From DAOVFN01 sp964484305 (GTDB lineage: Archaea > Aenigmatarchaeota > Aenigmatarchaeia > QMZP01), in NCBI GenBank assembly GCA_964484305.1, contig CAZAEI010000018.1:1-19565 (forward strand): 19,565 nucleotides of DNA. The letters are read 5' to 3'. The translations under genes and the position numbers were made by a program. This document shows positions 5,251-11,766 of the stretch, in pieces (positions within the stretch are counted from its first letter, which is position 1; each line of letters opens with the position of its first letter). Below the pieces are notes generated by a model, which saw only the letters and a program-made list of their open reading frames with translations, was not told where the DNA came from and did no database searches.

Positions 5251-5937
5251 TTATGACTCATAGTTCACTATTTTGTTGAAATCACATTCGCATGGGGCCT
5301 TCCCGCAAATATGGCAGTTATCAGAGAATACCTTAGAGAGTTCCTCTGCAATGCCCATGCCAAGGGAATTGAAGACGCAAAGGAAATGGGAAAGCAGGTC
5401 GGCTGCCTCCAGGAGAACATTCTCAAAGTGTTCCTCCCTGTGCTCCCCCCTGTAGGCCAGCAGGGCCTCTGAGAACTCGCCTATCTCCTCGGCCATGTGA
5501 ACACCGGCCTTGTGGAGGGTCCTGCTTTGAGAAGGATATATCTTTTCGAACATCTTCTGGAAGCCACTGAGCGTTGCAGGCCTCTTGGAATCGTCAACAG
5601 GAATGGGTTTTCTTTCAAGCATCTTTTTTTCCTGGCATATACACGGGCAATTGGCGCAGTATGAGCATAGGTGTGGAAACCGCTTCCAGAGCGCATCCTC
5701 CACATCTATATGAAGGCGGTTAAGGGTGGAAACAAACCAGCTCAGTGAGATGATGATGTTGATGCGCGTCTTATCTGTATCATTCTTTCTGATGCCCTTG
5801 AGGCCCCTCATGGCAAAGCGCTGAACATTGCTAAGCATGTCAGGAAGGTCGAAATGCATGTCATTGGGCTTGCCGTAAACTTGCCTGACAAAGTCCTGGT
5901 ATTCCCTTATGGTGGTGTCTGGTTTTACGCTAGGCAT
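5251..5937 (-). CDS. MazG-like protein with two Cys4 motifs
   Basis: A 228-residue protein. Residues 125-200 carry the all-alpha NTP pyrophosphatase pattern: EEIGE (150-154) and, after a loop, ExxD (E177, D180) in LLEAADLL, which would bind Mg2+ and cleave (d)NTPs to NMP and pyrophosphate. Residues 8-90 look like a second helical repeat that lacks the acidic motif. Each half ends in the same Cys signature, CxxC-x4-CxC (C91, C94, C99, C101 and C208, C211, C216, C218), suggesting a tandem duplication with two zinc sites. The ATG at 5937 is about 26 nt after TATA-like CATAAAAC, so the gene probably has its own leaderless promoter right behind tRNA-Lys. It probably acts in nucleotide-pool cleaning; the substrate is unknown. 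Confidence 0.7.
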   Translation of the reverse strand: MPSVKPDTTIREYQDFVRQVYGKPNDMHFDLPDMLSNVQRFAMRGLKGIRKNDTDKTRINIIISLSWFVSTLNRLHIDVEDALWKRFPHLCSYCANCPCICQEKKMLERKPIPVDDSKRPATLSGFQKMFEKIYPSQSRTLHKAGVHMAEEIGEFSEALLAYRGEHREEHFENVLLEAADLLSHFLCVFNSLGMGIAEELSKVFSDNCHICGKAPCECDFNKIVNYES

Positions 5938-5988
5938 GGTTATTTCTTGGAATAAAGGGTTTTATGCTTTGGTATGGGCCCGACCGGA

Positions 5989-6070
5989 TGTTCAGCCCTG
6001 CTGGAGCATTTCCTTCCCGACCCACTATATAAAGGAAGGTCGGGCATTGGCTGCCTGCGCCAGCAGTGCA
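5989..6070 (-). other. T-loop intron of tRNA-Lys (82 nt, 59/60)
   Basis: A canonical hBHBh' motif: outer helix is the T-stem GCCGG/CCGGT, bulge CAT, central helix TTCG/TGAA (one wobble), bulge AAT, and inner helix GCACTGCTGG/CCAGCAGGGC with one mismatch. Cutting after the second base of each bulge joins TTCGAA to TCCGGT and restores loop TTCGAAT. Inside is a further hairpin CCCGACC/GGTCGGG. No protein is encoded. The length is large for an archaeal tRNA intron. Confidence 0.88.
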
Positions 6071-6092
6071 TTCGAACCGGCGACACCTCGGT

Positions 6093-6127
6093 TTCTTTTA
6101 CATCTGCCTCTTTGAGGCGGCGTGTAC
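6093..6127 (-). other. anticodon-loop intron of tRNA-Lys (35 nt, 37/38)
   Basis: Sits at the canonical position after A37. The bulge-helix-bulge has outer helix CTCGG/CCGAG, bulge AAA, central helix CTCT/AAAG (one C-A mismatch), bulge TAG and inner helix TACA/TGTA, with GCCTC-AAA-GAGGC at the tip. Canonical cutting gives loop CTCTTAA. Confidence 0.88.
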
Positions 6128-6215
6128 TAAGAGCCGAGTGCTCTAACCAGACTGAGCTACGGGCCCGTTTGCCAAATCAGGTCGGCATGCACAGTTACTG
6201 TTTTAATTGAGTAAG

Positions 6216-6240
6216 TATATATAAACTTAATCGTATTAAG
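6216..6240 (+). promoter_or_regulatory. TATA box and palindrome before aIF2 gamma
   Basis: GTATATATAAAC (6214-6225) is a strong TATA box. Immediately after it CTTAAT-CGT-ATTAAG (6226-6240) is a perfect 6-bp inverted repeat covering the region between the box and the expected start site. GGAGG precedes the ATG at 6256 by five bases. The palindrome could be an operator, though no regulator is known from this window. Confidence 0.6.
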
Positions 6241-6255
6241 TGTTACGGAGGCTTT

Positions 6256-7542
6256 ATGGAAGGGAAAACCAAGCAGAAGAAGGCAGGAAAATCCGGCCCG
6301 GCAACGGCCAGGAAGATGCCCGCAAAGGCCATACCAGAGGTCAACATAGGCCTTGTGGGGCACGTGGACCACGGGAAAACAAGCCTCACCGCCGCGCTGA
6401 CCGGAAAGTGGACAGATACACATTCCGAGGAACTCAGGAGGGGCATAACCATAAGAATTGGATATGCGGATGCTACATTCTATGAATGCCCCAAGTGCAG
6501 GGGCCACGACGGGTACGGGACCACGCCCAAGTGCATAAAATGCTTCTCTGCATGCAAGCCGATAAGGACGGTTTCCTTTGTGGACGCCCCGGGCCACGAG
6601 ACCCTGATGGCCAATGTCCTGTCAGGGGCGGCCCTGATGGACGGGGCGCTTCTGATAATCAGCGCCAATGAGCCATGCCCCCAGCCCCAGACCAGTGAGC
6701 ACCTCAAGGCCCTGGACATCGTAGGGATAAGGAACATCGTGATCGTGCAGAACAAGATAGACCTTGTCTCAAGGGAGGAGGCCCTCAAGAACCACAAGGA
6801 GATAAGGGAGTTCCTCAGGGGGAGCATGGCAGAGAACGCCCCCATAATCCCGGTTTCTGCGCAGCAGAACATCAACATAGATGCGCTTATCGAGACCATA
6901 GAGGAGCAGATCCCGACACCGAAGAGGGATGATAAAAGACCTCCCTTGATGCTCATAGCACGCTCATTTGATGTGAACAGGCCGGGGACCCCGATAGGCT
7001 CCCTGAAGGGCGGTGTGGTTGGCGGCTCCCTGGTAGAGGGCATGCTGAAGGTGGGCGACACAGTGGAGATATGCCCGGGCATCAGGGTAAAGGAGAGCTA
7101 CGAGACAGTCAGGACCAGGGTGACGGGCCTGCAGAAGGCCATGACAGACCTTCCGGAGGCAGGTCCCGGGGGCCTGCTGGGAGTTTCAACAGAGCTCGAC
7201 CCCTTCCTGACAAAGTCAGACACGCTGGCGGGCAATGCCCTGGGCGTCGCGGGCAGCATGCCTCCTGTACATGACAGGCTGATCATGAAGGTCACCCTCC
7301 TGGAGAGGGTGATTGGAATCAGGGACTCGATAAGGGTGGAGCAGATAAAGACCGGTGATGTCCTCATGCTCACCACAGGGACGGCCAGGACAGTGGGAAC
7401 GGTCACATCGGCCAGGCCCGGAAGCATCGAGGCCACGCTGAAGATACCAATCTGCGCAAGAGCAGGAAACAGGATAGCCATATCCAGGCAGGTCCAGGGC
7501 AGGTGGCGGCTCATCGGATGGGGGGAGCTGGAACAGGATTAA
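6256..7542 (+). CDS. eif2g: translation initiation factor aIF2 gamma
   Basis: A 428-residue GTPase subunit of aIF2, which delivers initiator Met-tRNA to the small ribosomal subunit. G-domain motifs: GHVDHGKT (35-42), RGITIRIG (62-69, switch 1), DAPGH (110-114), NKID (166-169) and SAQQ (about 200). A zinc knuckle CPKC...CIKC (C78, C81, C93, C96) is diagnostic for the gamma subunit and separates it from EF-Tu. Domains II and III follow and the C-terminus (GWGELEQD) is complete. The N-terminus has a ~25-residue Lys-rich extension before the G domain; the ATG was chosen because GGAGG sits just upstream. It is divergent from tRNA-Lys. Confidence 0.97.
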   Translation: MEGKTKQKKAGKSGPATARKMPAKAIPEVNIGLVGHVDHGKTSLTAALTGKWTDTHSEELRRGITIRIGYADATFYECPKCRGHDGYGTTPKCIKCFSACKPIRTVSFVDAPGHETLMANVLSGAALMDGALLIISANEPCPQPQTSEHLKALDIVGIRNIVIVQNKIDLVSREEALKNHKEIREFLRGSMAENAPIIPVSAQQNINIDALIETIEEQIPTPKRDDKRPPLMLIARSFDVNRPGTPIGSLKGGVVGGSLVEGMLKVGDTVEICPGIRVKESYETVRTRVTGLQKAMTDLPEAGPGGLLGVSTELDPFLTKSDTLAGNALGVAGSMPPVHDRLIMKVTLLERVIGIRDSIRVEQIKTGDVLMLTTGTARTVGTVTSARPGSIEATLKIPICARAGNRIAISRQVQGRWRLIGWGELEQD

Positions 7543-7586
7543 TTTGTAAACAAGGGCATGATTAAATAATTTCAAGGTTGATTCCA

Positions 7587-8645
7587 ATGACAGAATTGTC
7601 GCCTTCCATGTTTATTGGGGTATCTGGTAAGGATATAATCTCCTTTGGTTCAGGGCAGCCGGACTTGCCTCCTCCAAGGGAGGTTTATGATATATTGCCA
7701 TCATACAGGAATTTCAAGTACGGGCTGATACAGGGGCAGACCAAATTAAGGGAGGCCCTGGCCGGGCAGTATCCGAAATCAAGGGCTGATAATTTCGTGG
7801 TCACCAATGGGGCATCCGAGGCACTGGACCTGACATTAAGGGCAATATCCAGTACAGGGGATAAGGACAACAGGGTTCTGATGCCAAGGCCCTATTACTA
7901 TTCCTATCCCCACATGGCAAGGTTTGCCGGGATGGAGCCTGTTTACACGGATTTAATAGAGGGCAGGATTGACTTCGGTGACTTTGAGAATAAGGTGAGG
8001 GGATGCAAGGCGGTGATAATAAATTCACCCTCCAATCCCACAGGAAGGGTCGAATCCATAAAGACACTGAAGCAGATAGAGAAACTGACTAGTGATCTGG
8101 GAATATATGTGATATCAGATGAGGTCTACAAGGACTTGATATATGTCAGGGAGAACTATCTGATAAAGGGACCCCATGTTGTGACAATCAATTCCTTCTC
8201 AAAGACCTATGCCATGTGCGGCTTCAGGGTGGGCTACCTGTGGTCCATGGACCAGAGACTGGTAAACAGGGTTATAGAGATGAAGACACATACCTCAATG
8301 AATACCAACATACTGGGCCAGGAGATGGCATATGAAGCCACCAAGGTCCCCAGGAGCTTCCTTGACAAGCAGCTGGAGGTATGGAGGCAGAGAAGGGACC
8401 TGATTTACAGGGGCCTGTCAGACATGGGCCTGGACCTGTGGAAACCTGAGGGGGCTTTCTATGTCTTGCCAAGGATTAAAAACCCCAGGGACTTTGTCTG
8501 GAACATGTTCAAGAAGCACAAGGTCATCACGTACCTTGGGGAGTGGTTCGGCTCTGATAGCCGAGTCAGGTTCTCGTATGCACTGGATACTGAGAAGATT
8601 GAAGAGGGGCTGAAACGGGTCGGAAAGCAGTTGAATGGGCTTTAA
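7587..8645 (+). CDS. PLP-dependent aminotransferase, class I/II
   Basis: A 352-residue fold-type I aminotransferase. With numbering from the ATG at 7587: GASEALDLTL near 75-84 (phosphate/ring binding), NSPSNPTG (146-153), SDEVY (177-181, Asp to the PLP nitrogen) and SFSKTYAMCGFRVGY, in which K206 forms the Schiff base. The C-terminal RFSYA provides the substrate-carboxylate arginine. It transfers amino groups between amino acids and 2-oxo acids, most like aspartate/aromatic aminotransferases; the exact substrate cannot be read. A TTG at 7578 is in frame, but AAGGT at 7575-7579 is better placed for the ATG. It follows aIF2 gamma by 44 bases on the same strand and may share its transcript. Confidence 0.9.
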   Translation: MTELSPSMFIGVSGKDIISFGSGQPDLPPPREVYDILPSYRNFKYGLIQGQTKLREALAGQYPKSRADNFVVTNGASEALDLTLRAISSTGDKDNRVLMPRPYYYSYPHMARFAGMEPVYTDLIEGRIDFGDFENKVRGCKAVIINSPSNPTGRVESIKTLKQIEKLTSDLGIYVISDEVYKDLIYVRENYLIKGPHVVTINSFSKTYAMCGFRVGYLWSMDQRLVNRVIEMKTHTSMNTNILGQEMAYEATKVPRSFLDKQLEVWRQRRDLIYRGLSDMGLDLWKPEGAFYVLPRIKNPRDFVWNMFKKHKVITYLGEWFGSDSRVRFSYALDTEKIEEGLKRVGKQLNGL

Positions 8646-8676
8646 TTGTGGCAGGAAATGGTAACTCCAGTAAGCC

Positions 8677-8826
8677 TCACTCCTTCTTCTTTTTCCGTAC
8701 ACGCTTTTTGTGGAATGCGGAAGCCTCCTGTAAAAAGGGTGTTTTTCTGTAGGGGGTTTCCCTCTTGTAAACTGCTCTGTAGCGCTTCTTTTTTCTCTCA
8801 AAGCGTTCCTGCTTTTCCTCAGACAT
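8677..8826 (-). CDS. 49-aa very basic protein
   Basis: A 49-residue frame starting MSEEKQERFERKKKRYRAVY and ending KKRVRKKKKE, about half Lys/Arg/Glu, as in small nucleic-acid-binding or ribosome-associated proteins. GAGGG precedes the ATG at 8826. A 19-residue frame (8819-8878) starts 24 nt after a TATA-like box and stops (TGA) just inside this gene, so it could be a leader peptide coupled to it, or the first part of the same protein before a frameshift. The C-terminal third is copy A of the dispersed repeat. The segment YKRETPYRK resembles YKRESPYKR at the end of the pentapeptide-repeat protein. Function unknown. Confidence 0.5.
   Translation of the reverse strand: MSEEKQERFERKKKRYRAVYKRETPYRKTPFLQEASAFHKKRVRKKKKE
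8691..8742 (-). repeat. dispersed ~50-bp repeat, copy A
   Basis: On the minus strand ACACCCTTTTTACAGGAGGC, then a TTCCGCATTCCACAAAAAGC core and a GTGTACGG end. It lies inside the 49-residue basic protein, encoding TPFLQEASAFHKKRVRK. It is alignable without gaps to copy C, and to copy B with one base missing in B. Confidence 0.7.
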
Positions 8827-8878
8827 GGAATCCCTCAACTTCCGTCCTCTTGTGCCCCGCAGGGGTATCGGACGGCAT
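8819..8878 (-). CDS. possible 19-aa leader peptide
   Basis: ATG at 8878, 19 codons (MPSDTPAGHKRTEVEGFHV), stop TGA at 8819-8821 overlapping the start region of the 49-residue basic protein. The TATA-like element 24 nt upstream fits a leaderless start. It may be a real leader, or simply the 5' end of the transcript with the larger frame used instead. Confidence 0.3.
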   Translation of the reverse strand: MPSDTPAGHKRTEVEGFHV

Positions 8879-8896
8879 GTACTCCCTTGCCTTGCT

Positions 8897-8908
8897 ATAT
8901 TTAATTAT
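8897..8908. promoter_or_regulatory. shared bidirectional TATA element
   Basis: CTATATTTAATTA sits about 24 bases from the methyltransferase ATG (8926) on + and about 24 bases from the ATG at 8878 on -. The near-symmetric AT core could serve both directions. Confidence 0.45.
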
Positions 8909-8925
8909 CGGTTTTAATACTAAAC

Positions 8926-10092
8926 ATGCCGGGGGATTATAAAATCCAGGAGAAGCTGGAGTGGGGCCACCTCGCCACCTTTATGCCCAACAAGAACCTT
9001 CCTGTCTACAACTGGTTCTATTACAAGGAGGGTTTCTCCAGGGAGATGGTCATGCGTCTCCTGCAGATGTTCTCGCCGGGCCGTGAGGACTGGGTTCTCG
9101 ACCCCTTCTGCGGCGTGGGGACCACCCAGCTGGCCTGCCTGGAATCCGGGGTGAACTCCGTGGGGTTTGACGCAAACCCCGTTGCCGTGTTCGCATCCAG
9201 GGCCAAGCTAAGAGCCTACAGGGCAGAGAGGCTCAGGGACGGGGTGTCCAGGGTTCTCAAAAGCAGGTACCAGAGACCGAGGGGTAGCCTGAAGCATGCC
9301 ATGATAAACAGGGCCTTTCCCCCGAGGCTTCTTGAGCAGGTTATCTTTTACAGGGATGTGATACTGCATATCAGGGAGCCTGAGATAAGGAACTTCCTCA
9401 CGCTGGCCCTCATGAACGTGGCGGTGAAGTCCAGCTACCTCTGGAAGGACGGGGCGGTCCTCAAGATAAGGAAGAAGCCCGTCCCCCCCGTTCGGGACAT
9501 GCTCAGAAGGCAGGTTGGGAGGATGCTCAGGGACCTGGAGGGCTTCCCCAGGACAGGGGTTAAAGCCATTGTGGACTTCGGGGATGCCCGGGCCATCCCC
9601 CTGGAGGACGGCTCTGTAAGCGCGATTATTACCTCCCCGCCATATCTGAACAAGATTGAGTACACCAGGATTTATGAGGTGGAGCAGGAGCTCTTCCTTA
9701 AGCACGTGGCCCCCTCCCCCCATGTAAGGACGTTCATCGGCCTGGGCCTGGAGAAGCTGGAGAGGGATTCTGCCCTTCTGGTCAAGGCCCTGGACCCCGA
9801 GACTGTGAAGGGGCTTCCCCGGGAGGCCTGTCCCTATCTTGTGGACATGGCCCAGGCCATAAGGGAGCTCCACAGGGTGTGCAGGCCCGGGGGCCGTGCC
9901 GGCCTTGTCGTAGGGAACGGGTGCTTCCCGGAGGGGGTGGTGGAATCGGATGTCCTGCTCTGCCGCATCGCAGAGAAGGCGGGCTTCAAGGTGGACAGGA
10001 TAGTGGCCCTCAACAAGAGGTGGTGCACCAGGAGGAGGACCGAGAAGGTGGGATTGGCAAGGGAGAGCCTTTTGCTGTGGAGGAAGATTTGA
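8926..10092 (+). CDS. DNA methyltransferase, N4-C/N6-A type
   Basis: A 388-residue Rossmann methyltransferase. AdoMet motif I is DPFCGVGTTQ (59-68), with an acidic motif II at GFDANP (80-85). Catalytic motif IV is TSPPYLN (236-242), the form typical of N4-cytosine enzymes though also seen in some N6-adenine ones. Motif I precedes IV with a ~150-residue helical insert between them that may recognise the target. No restriction nuclease or specificity gene is adjacent, so it looks like an orphan methyltransferase. THUMP-less tRNA methyltransferases share the fold, so an RNA target is not excluded. The ATG at 8926 follows a TATA element at about 24 nt, so translation is probably leaderless. Base composition is GC-rich compared with the EamA gene next to it. 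Confidence 0.8.
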   Translation: MPGDYKIQEKLEWGHLATFMPNKNLPVYNWFYYKEGFSREMVMRLLQMFSPGREDWVLDPFCGVGTTQLACLESGVNSVGFDANPVAVFASRAKLRAYRAERLRDGVSRVLKSRYQRPRGSLKHAMINRAFPPRLLEQVIFYRDVILHIREPEIRNFLTLALMNVAVKSSYLWKDGAVLKIRKKPVPPVRDMLRRQVGRMLRDLEGFPRTGVKAIVDFGDARAIPLEDGSVSAIITSPPYLNKIEYTRIYEVEQELFLKHVAPSPHVRTFIGLGLEKLERDSALLVKALDPETVKGLPREACPYLVDMAQAIRELHRVCRPGGRAGLVVGNGCFPEGVVESDVLLCRIAEKAGFKVDRIVALNKRWCTRRRTEKVGLARESLLLWRKI

Positions 10093-10100
10093 ATGATTTA

Positions 10101-10157
10101 CAGGTTTTTTTCGTACACGTTTTTGCAGAAGGCGAAAGCCTCTCGTAAAAAAGGTGT
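10101..10157 (-). repeat. dispersed ~50-bp repeat, copy B (decayed)
   Basis: On the minus strand CAC CTTTTTTACGAGAGGC, then TTTCGCCTTCTGCAAAAAC and GTGTACGAAA. It matches copy C closely through the first half and copy A in GTGTACG. The frame reads TPFLREAFAFCKNVYEKNL-stop with no start codon; one base is missing relative to A and C. It lies in the spacer between the methyltransferase and EamA genes and overlaps the start of the 17-bp direct repeat. Confidence 0.7.
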
Positions 10158-10171
10158 GGAGGAAGCCCTGA
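10155..10171 (+). repeat. 17-bp direct repeat, left copy
   Basis: TGTGGAGGAAGCCCTGA, identical to 11090-11106. It lies 31 bases before the EamA start codon. Confidence 0.75.
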
Positions 10172-10202
10172 GGATTTAAAGAATCTCATTAAGGGTGATA
10201 AC

Positions 10203-11072
10203 ATGGAAAGGGGACACGCAAAGATAATCGCTGCAGCAGTTCTCTGGTCAACAGGCTCGATATTTATCAGGCTGGTGAATCTTCCAATACCAGAATACAT
10301 GTGGTCTGTTACCCTTTTTGCATTCATGATATTGCTGTTAAAGATAATTCTGCAGGGGAATTCATCAGGCATATCGGGTGTAAACAGAAGGTCGCTGTTA
10401 TTGATATTGACAATATCCGTTCTTTCTTTGCTGAATATTGGGCTCTACCTCTTATCATTGAGAATAACTACGGTTGCCAATGCAGTCCTGAGTCACTATT
10501 TAGCACCCGTGATTGTGCCGTTTGCTGCATTGCTGTTATTAAGGGAAAGGCTGGAAAAGGCCTCAATAGTTGCCGTCATAATCGCGTTTGCTGGATTGAT
10601 ATTAATGCTAGTCCCCACTGATTTAATCCTCAGCAACGTTCACTCGTTTGGCATAACCATGGGTGCGGCATCCGCGGTGTTTTATGCGTTTGAAACGGTG
10701 GGCCGGAGGGCAGCGAGTCTGAAGATGAGAGCTGACATAATCGTGATCTGGCAGTTCATCTTCTTCTTACTGATACTGCTTCCGTTAACGAACCCTTCAG
10801 CCCTACTGGGGATTGAACCAATGGGTTTGTTGTTCATCTTATTGTCCGCTGTCTTTAGCACCGCTGCCCCCTTTCTCCTTTTCACAAGCGGTTTGAGGGA
10901 AGTGAAGACTCAGCAAGCCGGCATTCTTACATATATCGAGGTCCTGGGCGTCATGGTGTGGGGCCTGATTATTTTTTCAGAGGTGCCTGTTGCAATCACA
11001 CTGCTCGGTGGCTTGATGATAGCAATGGCAGGTTACATGGTAATAAGGTACGGGAAAGTGGTGCGGGCATGA
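10203..11072 (+). CDS. EamA/DMT-family transporter
   Basis: A 289-residue membrane protein with about ten TM helices arranged as two EamA repeats (about 1-138 and 148-287). Family features include WSTGSIFIRL near the N-terminus, SHYLAPVIVPFAALLLLRERL at the end of the first repeat (helix 4 and the following RER loop), and LTYIEVLGVMVWGLIIFSEV at the matching place in the second. Members export amino acids and other metabolites or purines; the substrate cannot be predicted. GGTGATAAC lies just before the ATG. The gene is visibly AT-richer than its GC-rich neighbours and is bracketed by 17-bp direct repeats, so it may be an inserted cassette. Confidence 0.9.
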   Translation: MERGHAKIIAAAVLWSTGSIFIRLVNLPIPEYMWSVTLFAFMILLLKIILQGNSSGISGVNRRSLLLILTISVLSLLNIGLYLLSLRITTVANAVLSHYLAPVIVPFAALLLLRERLEKASIVAVIIAFAGLILMLVPTDLILSNVHSFGITMGAASAVFYAFETVGRRAASLKMRADIIVIWQFIFFLLILLPLTNPSALLGIEPMGLLFILLSAVFSTAAPFLLFTSGLREVKTQQAGILTYIEVLGVMVWGLIIFSEVPVAITLLGGLMIAMAGYMVIRYGKVVRA

Positions 11073-11089
11073 AGCTGTGATGAGGGGAT

Positions 11090-11106
11090 TGTGGAGGAAG
11101 CCCTGA
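11090..11106 (+). repeat. 17-bp direct repeat, right copy
   Basis: TGTGGAGGAAGCCCTGA, identical to 10155-10171, 17 bases after the EamA stop codon and 9 bases before the 3' end of the rhomboid gene. Confidence 0.75.
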
Positions 11107-11115
11107 AAGATAGCT

Positions 11116-11766
11116 CTATCTGTGCCTTATTTCCAGGCCCTTCCAGAGGCCGCTGTTGTAGGCCCTCCCGGCGGCGTAGCCGAAGGCGAAGCCGCCTATG
11201 TGGGCCCAGAAGGCGATGCCTGAGCCGGTTCCCCCGACGAGGCTTATGGCCCCGAACATGAGCTGCATGACAAACCAGAGGCCTATGAGGATATAGGCAG
11301 GAATCCTGTAAATCATATAGAAGGGTCCGATGGCCCGGACCTTGATGTGGGGGAAGATTGCGAGGTAGGCCCCCAGGATGCCGGATATCGCCCCTGAAGC
11401 GCCGATGGCCGGGATAGCGGAGCCGGGGTTGCTGAGGAAGTGGACGATGCCGGCGCACAGGCCGGCAAGCAGGTAGAAGATGATGAACCTGAACCTGCCT
11501 AGCCTGTCCTCCACGTTGTCGCCGAAGATGTAGAGGAAGAGCATGTTGCCGAATATGTGGTCAATCCCCCCGTGGAGGAACATGCTTGTCAGGAGCGTGG
11601 CAAGGACGAACCTGGCCGGGGTGAAGCCCCATGCCGTGATGATGTTCTCGAAATCAAAGAGGCTCCAGATGAAGACTGCCACGTTGATGACAATCAGGGC
11701 AGTGGTTATAACGGGCCAGGTTTCAGAGGGGTTCTCATCCCTGTAGGGGAGGAACTGGCCCTTCAT
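11116..11766 (-). CDS. rhomboid intramembrane serine protease
   Basis: A 216-residue membrane protein with six TM helices. The catalytic serine is in GASGAISG (S124), and its partner histidine is in AHIGGFAFGY (H189). The oxyanion/structural motif HGGIDHIFGNM (65-75) is in TM2 and the L1-loop arginine region FGDNVEDRLGRFR follows. It cleaves TM segments of client proteins within the membrane. The N-terminus is short and cytosolic (FLPYRDENPSE), as in compact prokaryotic rhomboids. The ATG overlaps the stop of the upstream gene (ATGA), so the two are translationally coupled. It is the second gene of a two-gene minus-strand operon. Confidence 0.93.
   Translation of the reverse strand: MKGQFLPYRDENPSETWPVITTALIVINVAVFIWSLFDFENIITAWGFTPARFVLATLLTSMFLHGGIDHIFGNMLFLYIFGDNVEDRLGRFRFIIFYLLAGLCAGIVHFLSNPGSAIPAIGASGAISGILGAYLAIFPHIKVRAIGPFYMIYRIPAYILIGLWFVMQLMFGAISLVGGTGSGIAFWAHIGGFAFGYAAGRAYNSGLWKGLEIRHR

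Larger units (their letters stand above)
5975..6166 (-). tRNA. tRNA-Lys (CTT) with two introns
   Basis: The acceptor GGGCCCG (6166-6160) pairs with CGGGCCC (5982-5976), followed by discriminator A. The D-arm is GCTC...GAGC, and the anticodon stem CTCGG/CCGAG has loop CTCTTA, anticodon CTT. T-stem GCCGG is followed by TTCGAA, but its partner CCGGT is 82 bases further on. Removing 6093-6127 and 5989-6070 leaves a 75-nt cloverleaf with loop TTCGAAT. CCA is not encoded. The gene is divergent from aIF2 gamma and 37 bases upstream of the MazG-like gene. Confidence 0.92.

Noticed and set aside
7578..7586. TTG start giving a longer aminotransferase
   Set aside because: The ATG at 7587 is better spaced from the AAGGT site; the extra three residues have no support.
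11077..11106. GTGATGA followed by CTGA, resembling C and D boxes of a guide RNA
   Set aside because: Only one short spacer and no convincing C'/D' pair; the 17-bp repeat explains the conserved part better.
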